From positions 1-38,910 of the forward strand of contig DASUTU010000061.1 in NCBI GenBank assembly GCA_036374435.1: a DNA stretch of 38,910 bases, read 5' to 3'. The notes beneath the pieces were generated by a model. That model was not told the origin of the DNA, searched no databases, and saw nothing but the letters and a program-made list of their open reading frames with translations. The position numbers were made by a program, and so were the translations under genes. Each line of letters begins with the position of its first letter. Within the stretch, counting starts at the first letter, position 1. Positions 24,060 through 31,969 of the stretch are shown here, piece after piece. The stretch comes from CALGFI01 sp036374435. Its GTDB lineage: Bacteria > Actinomycetota > UBA4738 > HRBIN12.

Positions 24060-24065
24060 ATCCTA
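24060..24065 (-). promoter_or_regulatory. -10 box of two-component system 2
   Basis: TAGGAT inside TATAGGAT on the minus strand, giving a leader of about 30 bases that contains the ribosome binding site. Confidence 0.4.
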
Positions 24066-24082
24066 TATGTCGGCGGCCTGCG

Positions 24083-25297
24083 TCAGAAGATGTAGTACCA
24101 GTTCACCGTCAGCACCGAGAGCATCCCCAGACCGGCGGCCCCGGCCGCGACCAGGCCCCACCTGGGGATCGGACGGGGCCCTCGCTCGGCCAGCACGGCC
24201 GCAGCCCAGAAGGCCGGGAACAACGTCAGGACGAACCGAGGCATCGACATCAGCGGCCGGTCGGGGAATACGAACGTCAGCGGGATCAGCAGCCCCGCCC
24301 ACAGGTAGACCACGAACGAGGGCGGGAGCTTCCCGATCGCATAGACGGCCAGGGCCAGCACCGGCACCACGATCAACCAGTCGATGAGCCAGTAGCCGCC
24401 GTTGACGTTGCCCACGTACCGGAACGCGGCCCGCGTTCCGTCCCACAGGGTGGCCCAGGGCCACGAGAACTCTCGTTGCCAGTTCTGTTGCCGGGTGATC
24501 GGGGTGAGCCAGTCCCCGGACTTCAGCTGCCACCAGGCGAGGTAGGCCAAGGCCCCGATCCCCGGCCCGGCGGCCGCGAGCAGACCCGGCCAGGCGGGCC
24601 CGCGTCCCTCCGCTCGGCGCGCCAGCGCCTCGACCGCGAGGGCCGGCAGGAGGATGACGCCGACGCTCCGGGTGAGCGCCGCAAGGGCCGCGGCCACTCC
24701 GGCAAGGAGCCACCGCTCTCGGCGCGCCCCCCAGAACGCCGTCACGGCGAGCAGCAGGAACAAGGACTCGCTGTACGGCATCAGGAAGAAGAACGACGTC
24801 GGGAAGAAGCTCAGCAGGACCACGGTCGTCCGGGCTCGGCGCTCGCCGAGCTCGGACGCCGTCAACAGGTACGTCACGACGAGCGCCGCCAGAAACGCCC
24901 CGTTCGAGATGAGCGTGGCCGCCCCGAAGGGCCGCCCACCCAGGACCCAGGACAACGCCCGTGTCAACAGGGGGTACAGAGGGAAGAACGCCGCGCTGCC
25001 GTCGGCCAGCCCGTAGCCGCCGTCTGCGATCCGCAGGAACCACAAGGCGTCGAACCGCTCCCACGCCGTGAACGCGTTGTGCCAGCCGGGGTCGGGCACG
25101 GGATGGGCCGGCCATCCCGGCACGCCGACGGGATCCAGCGGAGGGATGAGGGAGACGGCGACCAGGCCGATGAGCATGGTCAGCGCGCGGACGGCGAGGA
25201 ACACGAACCCGCAGTACCGAACGGCCTCGGCGGCCGTTGGGGTGCGGCGGTCCGGCGAGGCCCGCAGGTCCGGCTCGGTCCGCTCGCCCGTCTTCAC
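24083..25297 (-). CDS. PIG-V-like membrane mannosyltransferase (GT-C fold)
   Basis: A 404-residue multi-pass protein resembling the mannosyltransferase 2 (PIG-V) family. The first outside loop carries AFTAWERFDALWFLRIADGGY, where the acidic pair near the first loop is the expected catalytic site of GT-C enzymes using polyprenyl-phosphate sugars; FFPLYPLL follows, also typical. At least ten hydrophobic segments follow. It would add mannose or a related sugar on the outside face of the membrane. The acceptor is unknown. The GTG start overlaps the upstream stop as GTGA. Confidence 0.83.
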   Translation of the reverse strand: MKTGERTEPDLRASPDRRTPTAAEAVRYCGFVFLAVRALTMLIGLVAVSLIPPLDPVGVPGWPAHPVPDPGWHNAFTAWERFDALWFLRIADGGYGLADGSAAFFPLYPLLTRALSWVLGGRPFGAATLISNGAFLAALVVTYLLTASELGERRARTTVVLLSFFPTSFFFLMPYSESLFLLLAVTAFWGARRERWLLAGVAAALAALTRSVGVILLPALAVEALARRAEGRGPAWPGLLAAAGPGIGALAYLAWWQLKSGDWLTPITRQQNWQREFSWPWATLWDGTRAAFRYVGNVNGGYWLIDWLIVVPVLALAVYAIGKLPPSFVVYLWAGLLIPLTFVFPDRPLMSMPRFVLTLFPAFWAAAVLAERGPRPIPRWGLVAAGAAGLGMLSVLTVNWYYIF

Positions 25298-26532
25298 GCC
25301 CGTGCCACCGCCCTGGCCGGATGCCTCCCGGCAGGTGCGGGTGTGGGCTCTCGCCGTCGGACCCAGGCCGAGACGCAGGCCACGAGCACGACCGTGCGGA
25401 CGAGCACGGCCACCTCGAACGCCCCGATGGGCAACCCACCGAGCCCGGAGAGCTCGCCGAACCACGAGAACCTCGTCACGAACACCGCCACGTCGGCCGC
25501 CTGGAAGGCGGCGAACAGCCGCAGGTCGGGCAGGACGAGCGCGAACCACGGCAGCAGCCACAGGCTGTATTGGGGCGAATACACCTTGTTCGTCAGCAGG
25601 AAGATCACGAGCAGCGGAAAGCCGAGCGTCCATCTGGCGAAGCCGGGATCTTTCCGCGCCTTCGTCCGCCACACCAGCCCCGCCACCGCGACGAACAGCA
25701 ACGCGGACGCCACGTTCACCACCCGGGTGTTCCCGCACGACGAGACCTCGCCCGAGAGGCGGTGGCAGGCGATGAACCACAAGCTGTCCCAGTCGGCCGG
25801 ACGCGTCGAGTTGAACCGGAAGAACTCCCACCATCCGCTCGGCGCGACGAGCGCGAAGGGAACGTTGACGACGAGCCAGGATCCCGCGGCGGCCCAGGCG
25901 ATCCTCGTTGCCCGGTCGGGCTCGCGCGCCCGGAGGCGGCCGACCACGAACGGGATCACCAGCAGGGCCGGATACACCTTCGCGGCGGCACCCAGGCCAA
26001 GGAGCACCCCAGACCACGTGTCCCGGCGGCGCAGGTACATGAACGTCCCGGCTGTGGCGAAGGCCACCACCACCAGGTCCCAGTTGACGAAGCCGTAGAC
26101 GAGGAGCGTTGGGGCCAGGGCGAAGTACAGGGCGCGGGCCCCGGCCATCAGGTACAGACACAACGCCGTGGCGAAGGCGGCCACGGTGAGGATCGCCGCG
26201 TTCGTCCGGAAGAAGGCCCCGACGTCCGCCCCCGATACCCACGCGGCCAGCCGCATCGCCCACATCGACAGGACCGGGTATTCGTCGCATTCGCCGGACG
26301 CGTCTTCGTCGCAGGCGTCCAGGAAGGGGAGTCGCCCGCCGCCGAGCTGCTGCGTCCCGAGCAGCGGCACGATGTCCGTATAGCAGAGGCGCTCGTATTG
26401 GCGGCCGTCCGCCCAGTCGCCGTTCATGCACGGGGACTTCTGGGCGAGCCCCAACGCGAGCGTTCCGCCCAGGCAGAGGAACACCACGCCGAGGCCGACA
26501 CGGCGGGTGGGACCGGCCACGGCGTGCATCAT
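25294..26532 (-). CDS. GT87-type membrane glycosyltransferase (DUF2029)
   Basis: A 412-residue polytopic protein of the GT87 family, the group of polyprenyl-phosphate-mannose-dependent alpha-mannosyltransferases. The first loop has CYTDIVPLLG and ECDEYPVLSMW, acidic residues typical of the GT-C site; GLGAAAKVYPALLVIPFVVGR and TNKVYSPQYSLWLLPW are family hallmarks. About ten membrane helices are predicted. ATG 26532 is chosen because GAGGAG lies 9 bases upstream; the frame is open further up with no good site. It is coupled to the PIG-V-like gene, so the two probably act on the same glycan. Confidence 0.86.
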   Translation of the reverse strand: MMHAVAGPTRRVGLGVVFLCLGGTLALGLAQKSPCMNGDWADGRQYERLCYTDIVPLLGTQQLGGGRLPFLDACDEDASGECDEYPVLSMWAMRLAAWVSGADVGAFFRTNAAILTVAAFATALCLYLMAGARALYFALAPTLLVYGFVNWDLVVVAFATAGTFMYLRRRDTWSGVLLGLGAAAKVYPALLVIPFVVGRLRAREPDRATRIAWAAAGSWLVVNVPFALVAPSGWWEFFRFNSTRPADWDSLWFIACHRLSGEVSSCGNTRVVNVASALLFVAVAGLVWRTKARKDPGFARWTLGFPLLVIFLLTNKVYSPQYSLWLLPWFALVLPDLRLFAAFQAADVAVFVTRFSWFGELSGLGGLPIGAFEVAVLVRTVVLVACVSAWVRRREPTPAPAGRHPARAVARA

Positions 26533-26588
26533 CGCACGGCGCTCCTCGCGGGACGGGACCGGCCGGGATCGGAGGGCGGACAGTGCAG

Positions 26589-26615
26589 CGGGGCCGCCGA
26601 GGGGGGGCGGCCCCG
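26589..26615 (-). terminator. GC-rich hairpin between two-component system 3 and GT87
   Basis: A perfect 10-bp stem CGGGGCCGCC/GGCGGCCCCG with a 7-base loop. It lies in the 253-bp gap between the GT87 start and the regulator stop, where it could end the upstream minus-strand transcript. No T run. Nothing else is evident in this gap. Confidence 0.45.
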
Positions 26616-26785
26616 CCGTCACTTGCCGAGGCGGACCGTTTGTGCGCTCCACCTCGGGTGCGGACCGTGACCCGCGGGACGGGCCTCGGATCCGCTGTGT
26701 GCCGTCGCCTCCTGCATCGGCACGGCGGGGCCACCGGGAACATGGCCCGGCGGGATGGTCTTGGAGATAGCCCGTCCTGGGTAGC

Positions 26786-27457
26786 TCAGAGCTCGATCTG
26801 GCGGTTGCGCACCGCCAGGGCCACGGCTTCGAGCTTCGAATGGACCTCGAGCTTGCCCAACACGTTCCGGACGTGTGTCTGGACGGTCTGCGGGCTGATG
26901 AACAGGGCGGCGGCGATGTCGTCGTTGCGTTCGCCCTGCGCCACGTGCCGGAGGATCTCCAACTCCCGCTCGCTCAGCGTGGCGAAGCGGGCGCGCACCT
27001 CACGTTGCTCCTCGCGTTCCTTCGTGACCTGGTGCAGGAGCCTTGCCAGCATCCCGGGGTCGATGAGCACCTCACCTTCGGCCGCCGCCTTGGCCGCGGC
27101 GAGCACCTGGTCGGCCGGCTCGTCTTTGCCGAGGAACCCCGAGGCGCCTGCCTCGACCGCCTCAACCAGGACGCGCTCGTCGTCGTGCGCCGTCATGATC
27201 ACGACCTTGGTGGTGGGGTTGTCCCGCTTGATCCGGCGGGTGGCCTCGATGCCACTGAAACCGACCTTGAACTCCACGTCCATCAACACGACGTCGGGTC
27301 GGTGCTCTTGGCACAGCTCGACCGCCCGGTCGGCGTGGTGCACCGCCGGACCCACCAGGTGGAGGTCGGGGTCGCGCTCGACCACCATGGACAAGGCGTC
27401 GGTGAGGGTTCGGTGGTCGTCGCAGATCAGGAGCCGGATCGGCTCGTACTCGCCCAG
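26786..27457 (-). CDS. NarL/LuxR-family response regulator (two-component system 3), CTG start
   Basis: A 223-residue regulator. The receiver domain has Asp13-Asp14, phospho-acceptor Asp60 (DVVLMDVEF), Thr in MTAHDD and Lys in LGKDEP. The helix-turn-helix is LSERELEILRHVAQGE...QTVQTHVRNVLGKL. No ATG, GTG or TTG exists near the expected N-terminus (EPIRLLICDDH). The likely start is CTG at 27457, with AGGAGG 10 bases upstream, 15 bases after the kinase's stop. The frame is open far into the kinase gene, but upstream starts would add a long Arg/Pro-rich non-conserved stretch. Partner is the adjacent HisKA kinase. Confidence 0.88.
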   Translation of the reverse strand: MGEYEPIRLLICDDHRTLTDALSMVVERDPDLHLVGPAVHHADRAVELCQEHRPDVVLMDVEFKVGFSGIEATRRIKRDNPTTKVVIMTAHDDERVLVEAVEAGASGFLGKDEPADQVLAAAKAAAEGEVLIDPGMLARLLHQVTKEREEQREVRARFATLSERELEILRHVAQGERNDDIAAALFISPQTVQTHVRNVLGKLEVHSKLEAVALAVRNRQIEL

Positions 27458-27471
27458 CCTTTCGAGCCCTC

Positions 27472-28350
27472 CTAGTCCTGGACCACGGGCAAGGTGACCC
27501 GCAGGATGGTACCGCCGTCGTCCCGCTCGAGGACGTCCAGGCGGCCCTCGTGCGCCAGGACGTGTGCCCGGGCCACGAACAAGCCGAGGCCGGCCCCCGG
27601 GGTCTCCTCGTACCCGGCGGGTCGCCACGACCCGAACCGCTCGAACACGGCCTCCGCTCGCTCGGCCGGGATGCCGGGGCCGCGGTCGGCGATCTCGATC
27701 ACCCCGGTCCCCGCGTCCCCACGGCGGACGGTGACCTCGATCGGCGCGTCGGGCGGCGAGAACTTCGAGGCGTTGTCCAAGAGGTTGTCCAGGGTCTCGA
27801 CGAGGTACCGGCGGTCGGCGAGCACGGTGATCTCGCGAGCTGCCTCCACGGCCAGGGGATGGTCGCCCCGGGCGCTGGCCGACGCGGTCTCCTCCACCAG
27901 GGTGCCCAGGTCCTCCTCGAGGAACTCGTACAGGATCGAGTCGGCATCCACCTTCAGCGCCGTCGCGGCCTGGTCCACGACCCGCCGCATGCGGGCCGAC
28001 TCTTCGTCGATCAGCTCGAAGAACTCACGCTTCTCGTCGTCGGCGAGTTGCTCGTACATCCTCGCGCCGGTCGAGGCCAGGCCTTTGATCGCCATCAGCG
28101 GGTTCTTCAGCTCGTGCGAGAGTTTGGAGGCCGTCTCCGCTCGTTCGGCCAGCGGGTCGGCCCGCTCCTCGCGATCGGCGAATGCCCACAGGCCGCCGGC
28201 GGCCACGGTCACGAGCAACGCGACGAACGCCCCGATCAGCAGCGCGCGGACGTCCTCGCCAGCCGGACGAGCCTGCGCGATCCCGAGCAGCGTGGCGGTC
28301 GCGGCGGCTGCCAGGAGGGCGCTGCCGAGCAGCCATCGCTTGGCTCCCAC
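27472..28350 (-). CDS. HisKA-type sensor histidine kinase (two-component system 3)
   Basis: A 292-residue kinase with two membrane helices (about 5-25 and 36-57) and almost no outside loop. Its phosphotransfer domain is the classical HisKA type, SHELKNPLMAIKG with His79, and the HATPase domain has NLLDNASKFSPP (N box), DRGPGIP (G1) and GAGLGLFVAR (G2). Most NarL-type regulators are paired with HisKA_3 kinases, so this pairing is unusual. The GTG start is 7 bases after a TAGACT -10 box, implying a leaderless mRNA. Confidence 0.92.
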   Translation of the reverse strand: MGAKRWLLGSALLAAAATATLLGIAQARPAGEDVRALLIGAFVALLVTVAAGGLWAFADREERADPLAERAETASKLSHELKNPLMAIKGLASTGARMYEQLADDEKREFFELIDEESARMRRVVDQAATALKVDADSILYEFLEEDLGTLVEETASASARGDHPLAVEAAREITVLADRRYLVETLDNLLDNASKFSPPDAPIEVTVRRGDAGTGVIEIADRGPGIPAERAEAVFERFGSWRPAGYEETPGAGLGLFVARAHVLAHEGRLDVLERDDGGTILRVTLPVVQD

Positions 28351-28357
28351 GGGCCGG

Positions 28358-28363
28358 AGTCTA
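28358..28363 (-). promoter_or_regulatory. -10 box of two-component system 3 (leaderless)
   Basis: TAGACT, seven bases, then the GTG start at 28350. No ribosome binding site is present in between. Confidence 0.5.
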
Positions 28364-28396
28364 GGCCCCGCGAGGATTCGTTGAGGCTGGAGGACC

Positions 28397-29185
28397 TCAG
28401 TCCCGGTACGAGTGGTCCTCGTCGGGGAAGGTCCCGGCCTCGACCTCGCCCGCGAACGCCCGCGCCGCCGCGGCGATCTGCGAGCGGAGGTCGGCGTAGG
28501 CCTTCGCGAACCGCGGCAGACGCTCGGACAGGCCGAGGAGGTCGTGGATCACGAGCACCTGGCCGTCCGTCCCCGGACCGGCCCCGATCCCGATGGTGGG
28601 TATCCGGAGGGTCCGGGTGATCTCGGCGCCGAGGTCGGCCGGCACCCCCTCGAGCACGATGGCGAACGCGCCGGCCTTCTCCAGCGCCTGGGCTTCGTCG
28701 AGGAGCCGGGCCCGGTCCTCTCCTCGCCCCTGGACCCGGTACCCGCCCATGCCGTGCACGGACTGCGGCGTGAGCCCGGCGTGCGCCATCACCGGGATGC
28801 CGAGCTCGACCAGCCGGTGGGTGAGCTCGACCTGCGGTCCCTCGAGTTTCACGGCGTGCGCGCCGCCCTCCTTCAGGAACCGACCCGCGTTCCGGATACC
28901 CTCCTCGATCGACACCTGATAGGACAGGAACGGCAGGTCGCCCACCACCAAGGCGTTGTTCGCTCCCCGGGCCACGGCCCGAGTGTGATGGAGCATCTCC
29001 TCCATGGTCACCGGCAGCGTGTTCTCGTAGCCGAGGGTGGTGTTCGCCACGGAGTCGCCGACGAGCAACATGGGGATGCCGGCCTCGTCGAGGATCCTGG
29101 CGGTCGGGAAGTCGTAGGCGGTCAACATCACGAACCGCCTGCCCTGCGCCTTCCACGCCCGCAGGTCGTGAATCGTCACCGTCAT
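28397..29185 (-). CDS. panB: 3-methyl-2-oxobutanoate hydroxymethyltransferase
   Basis: A 262-residue PanB, which makes ketopantoate from 2-oxoisovalerate and methylene-tetrahydrofolate, the first committed step to pantothenate and CoA. Hallmarks: MLTAYDFPTARILDEAGIP, LLVGDSVANTTLGYENT with the metal-binding Asp, VVGDLPFLSYQ, AVKLEG, GIPVMAHAGLTPQSVH and IGIGAGPGTDGQVLVIHDLLG. Length is normal for the family. The ATG has AGGAGG 8 bases upstream. panC and panD are not in the window. Confidence 0.96.
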   Translation of the reverse strand: MTVTIHDLRAWKAQGRRFVMLTAYDFPTARILDEAGIPMLLVGDSVANTTLGYENTLPVTMEEMLHHTRAVARGANNALVVGDLPFLSYQVSIEEGIRNAGRFLKEGGAHAVKLEGPQVELTHRLVELGIPVMAHAGLTPQSVHGMGGYRVQGRGEDRARLLDEAQALEKAGAFAIVLEGVPADLGAEITRTLRIPTIGIGAGPGTDGQVLVIHDLLGLSERLPRFAKAYADLRSQIAAAARAFAGEVEAGTFPDEDHSYRD

Positions 29186-29223
29186 CGCTCGCGCCTCCTG
29201 TGAGTGCACGGCCTGGCTCCAGA

Positions 29224-29229
29224 AGTCTA
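29224..29229 (-). promoter_or_regulatory. -10 box of panB
   Basis: TAGACT on the minus strand, giving a leader of about 30 bases that holds the ribosome binding site. No clear -35 element. Confidence 0.35.
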
Positions 29230-29261
29230 CCCTGGCTTCGAGCAACGGCCGCTCCGGGTGA

Positions 29262-30683
29262 CTAGCCCGCAACGATCTCGGCGACCGGCTCCAGGGTGAA
29301 CGGCTCGTCTCGCTGGCAGATGAGGCCGTAGGTGCCCCCGTCGAGCTCCCAGGGCGAGAGCTCGCCCGCGCCCGGATTCCGCGGAGACTCGGCGGTGAGC
29401 ACGACCCAGGAAGGTGGTTCATCGGCCTGCTCGAACGCTCGGACGGCTCGTTCGAATTCGCCGTACGTATGACCCGGATCGATGGCGATGAGGATGGCGT
29501 TCCACGGCGTCGACGACTGGTTCGCGACCATCACCGCGGCAAGCCCCGGCGAGAACCGAGTCGGTCCGTCGTACGCACAGCCACCCTCGTCCATCACGAT
29601 GGCCGCCACGGGGTCGGGTCGCATCGGTCCGACGGCGGTGCCGCCGTTCAGGGTCGCCAGGAACTCCTCCTCGAACGCCAGGGCGTCGGCGCCTACGACG
29701 ACTCGGATGGGCTCGCCCGGCGGGCCATCGACGGTCTGCCCGAGGGTTTCGCGTTCTCCCTCGACCACGTCGATCGTGCGCTCCCCGACCGTCGCGAGGG
29801 CCGGCTCGACGACGAGCGCGGCCGCCAGCGGATCCCAGAAGTAGTAGTCCCCACCCGACAGCCACGGCTGCGCCTCGAACAGGGCGTTGACCGTTTCGGC
29901 CTCGGGCGTGTCGTGATGCCGTGCCAGGGCGTCGGCGAAGAACGCGGTCACCGGGACCTGGTTCGTGGCGTCGAGGGGGACGAGGGTGGTGAGCCCAGCG
30001 CCGGACGCGAACACCTCCCGGGCCGCGACCGGATCCACCCAGATGTTGAACTCGGCCACCGCGTTCTCGAGAACGTTGCCGGGCACGTCGAGGGCTCCAC
30101 CCATGATCGTCACGTTCTCCAGGTCGTGGGCGAACGAGGGGTCGTCCCGCAGGGCGAGCGCGACGTTGGTCAACGGGCCGAGCGTGATCAGCCGCACCGG
30201 CGCCCCCGCGCTCGCCGCCGCGGCTCGCAGCAGCTCCGGCGCGGCGAGGTCCGAGGGTCGTCGATCGCTGGGGGCGAGCTCGATCCCGTACGCGTCGTCG
30301 GTGGCCTCCCTCCACTCGTCCGGGAACGCATTCACGGCGCGATGTTCGCCGGGAAGCGGCTGCTCGGGGCCGCACGCGACGGGGACGTCGCCGGCACCGG
30401 CCACGTCGAGGAGCGAGAGCGCGATGCCGACCCCGGGATCGCAGTGGGCGAGGCCCGTACCCGTGACGGTGATCGCCTCGACGCGCACGTCCGGACGCTG
30501 GAGCAGGAACAGCAGCGCCATCATGTCGTCCTGTCCCATGTCCGTGTCGACCACCACCGGTGTCCGGACGTCTTCAGGTGCCGAGGAGGGATCCTCGAGC
30601 GCCCGGTTATCGAGCCCGCCGCTCGACGTGCACGCGCTCAGCAGGAGCAGCGACAAGCCAACGCTCGCGATGGTGCGCCTCAC
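29262..30683 (-). CDS. lipoprotein nucleoside hydrolase with C-terminal extension
   Basis: A 473-residue protein of the inosine/uridine-preferring nucleoside hydrolase fold. A lipobox LLLLSAC (Cys18) ends the signal peptide, so it is lipid-anchored outside. VVDTDMGQDDMMALLFLL is the calcium-binding motif, followed by ITLGPLTNVALAL, VTIMGGALDVPGN and EFNIWVDPVAAREVF. Extracellular location suggests salvage of ribose or bases from nucleosides in the environment. About 110 residues beyond the hydrolase core (from about 360) form an added domain with no recognised family. The GTG start has GGAGG close upstream. Confidence 0.9.
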   Translation of the reverse strand: MRRTIASVGLSLLLLSACTSSGGLDNRALEDPSSAPEDVRTPVVVDTDMGQDDMMALLFLLQRPDVRVEAITVTGTGLAHCDPGVGIALSLLDVAGAGDVPVACGPEQPLPGEHRAVNAFPDEWREATDDAYGIELAPSDRRPSDLAAPELLRAAAASAGAPVRLITLGPLTNVALALRDDPSFAHDLENVTIMGGALDVPGNVLENAVAEFNIWVDPVAAREVFASGAGLTTLVPLDATNQVPVTAFFADALARHHDTPEAETVNALFEAQPWLSGGDYYFWDPLAAALVVEPALATVGERTIDVVEGERETLGQTVDGPPGEPIRVVVGADALAFEEEFLATLNGGTAVGPMRPDPVAAIVMDEGGCAYDGPTRFSPGLAAVMVANQSSTPWNAILIAIDPGHTYGEFERAVRAFEQADEPPSWVVLTAESPRNPGAGELSPWELDGGTYGLICQRDEPFTLEPVAEIVAG

Positions 30684-30838
30684 CGAGCCTCCCCGGCGGG
30701 GTCGGACCCGCACCGTTCCATCCTGGCCGCGGGGGCTCCGTCCGCCACCAACGGATGGACCGGGTTCCGGGGGGCTACCGGCAGGTCGCGAACCCGTGTC
30801 ACCGGCTGCTGCTAGGGTCGCGATCGGAGCAAAACCGC

Positions 30839-30844
30839 TACACT
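30839..30844 (+). promoter_or_regulatory. -10 box of the rpsF operon
   Basis: TACACT about 59 bases before the rpsF start. The leader between has a C-rich stretch and then the AGGAGGTG site. Another TANNNT (TAGGGT) lies at 30813-30818. The 219-bp gap to the divergent nucleoside hydrolase holds nothing else clear. Confidence 0.4.
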
Positions 30845-30902
30845 CTGGGTCCACCCATTCCTGCTCCCCCGTGGGGCCGCCCAGACCAGAGGAGGTGGGG
30901 AA

Positions 30903-31196
30903 CTGAGACGGTACGAGGTCATGTTCATCGTGCCCCCGGAGGCCGACGAGGCCGTCGTGTCCGGGGCGCTGGATCGCATCGGCCGGGTGGTCTCCGAGGG
31001 AGGCGGCGCGGTCGGCAGCGTGGATCGTTGGGGTCGAAAGCGCCTGGCGTTCGAGATCGACCGGCAGACCGAGGGATATTACGTCGTGGCGGAGTTCACG
31101 GCGGACCCCGGGGTGATCGTCGAGCTCGAGCGGACGCTCCACTTGGCGGACGAGATCCTGCGGTTCAAGGTCGTCGTGCGCGGCGAAGCCGCGTAG
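30903..31196 (+). CDS. rpsF: 30S ribosomal protein bS6 (CTG start)
   Basis: A 97-residue bS6, if translation starts at CTG 30903. The family begins MRxYEvMfIv; here the codons for RRYEVMFIVPP follow the CTG directly, and GGAGG lies 7 bases before it. No ATG, GTG or TTG is in frame at that spot. The first ATG (30921) would remove the first beta strand and has no ribosome binding site of its own. The rest (VDRWGRKRLAFEIDRQTEGYYVVAEF) is typical. It binds bS18 in the small subunit platform. First gene of the operon. Confidence 0.95.
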   Translation: MRRYEVMFIVPPEADEAVVSGALDRIGRVVSEGGGAVGSVDRWGRKRLAFEIDRQTEGYYVVAEFTADPGVIVELERTLHLADEILRFKVVVRGEAA

Positions 31197-31266
31197 GCGA
31201 ACAGCGACTTCCCCCTCTCCGGCAGCCATCCGTCGGGGAGCGGACCAGGAACGGAAGGTGATGGAG

Positions 31267-31716
31267 ATGGCGAGCGACAACCAGATCATCATCGTGGGCA
31301 ACCTGACGGACGACCCCGAGCTCCGGTACACGCCGAACGGGGCCGCCGTGGTCAAGTTCCGCGTGGCCGTCAATCGTCGGTACAAGGACGAGGCCGGGAA
31401 CTGGAAGGACGGCGAGACGTCGTACTTCACGGTCAACGGCTGGCGGTCCCTGGCAGAAAACGTCGCCGAGTCCCTCACCCGTGGCACGCGTGTCGTGGTG
31501 GCCGGACGGCTCCAGATGCGCTCGTGGGAGACGCAGGAGGGCGACAAGCGCACGGTGGTTGAGATCGAGGCCGACGAGATCGGTCCGAGCTTGCGGTGGG
31601 CGACGGCCAAGGTCGAGCGCCAGGGCCGCTCGAGCTCGAGCGACTGGTCCCCGGCCACCGTTGGCGCTCCGATGGCGGGAAGCGAGGAGACACCCCTGGA
31701 TGCCGGCGAAGTCTAG
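31267..31716 (+). CDS. ssb: single-stranded DNA-binding protein without the acidic C-terminal tip
   Basis: A 149-residue SSB. The OB fold is standard: IIIVGNLTDDPELRYTPNGAAVVKFRVAVN and WRSLAENVAESLTRGTRVVVAGRL. ATG 31267 is chosen because GGAAGG is 8 bases upstream; GTG 31258 and ATG 31261 are too close to it. The C-terminus is short and ends ETPLDAGEV, lacking the DDDxPF-like tip through which SSB recruits repair and replication partners. No other frame supplies it. The end overlaps rpsR by 17 bases. Confidence 0.94.
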   Translation: MASDNQIIIVGNLTDDPELRYTPNGAAVVKFRVAVNRRYKDEAGNWKDGETSYFTVNGWRSLAENVAESLTRGTRVVVAGRLQMRSWETQEGDKRTVVEIEADEIGPSLRWATAKVERQGRSSSSDWSPATVGAPMAGSEETPLDAGEV

Positions 31717-31969
31717 GAAGCGAACGAAGAAAGAGAAGGACGACAAGGGCTGGCAGAAGAAGACCAAGAAGAAGGTCTGCGTCTTCTGCAAGGACCGGAT
31801 CGATTACGTCGACTACAAGGACACGGCCGTGCTGCGCAAGTTCGTCTCCGAGCGCGGGAAGATTCGCGCCCGGCGGGTGACCGGCAACTGCTCGCAGCAC
31901 CAGCGCGACGTAGCGGCCGCGGTCAAGAACGCCCGAGAGATGGCGTTGCTGCCGTATTCGACGCGATGA
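31700..31969 (+). CDS. rpsR: 30S ribosomal protein bS18
   Basis: An 89-residue bS18 with a long basic N-terminus (KSRKRTKKEKDDKGW). It has a zinc-binding cysteine pattern: VCVFCKDR and later TGNCSQHQR, the C-plus form. Core DYVDYKDTAVLRKFVSERGKI is typical. The ATG at 31700 lies inside the end of ssb, and its stop overlaps rplI as ATGA. Confidence 0.96.
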   Translation: MPAKSRKRTKKEKDDKGWQKKTKKKVCVFCKDRIDYVDYKDTAVLRKFVSERGKIRARRVTGNCSQHQRDVAAAVKNAREMALLPYSTR

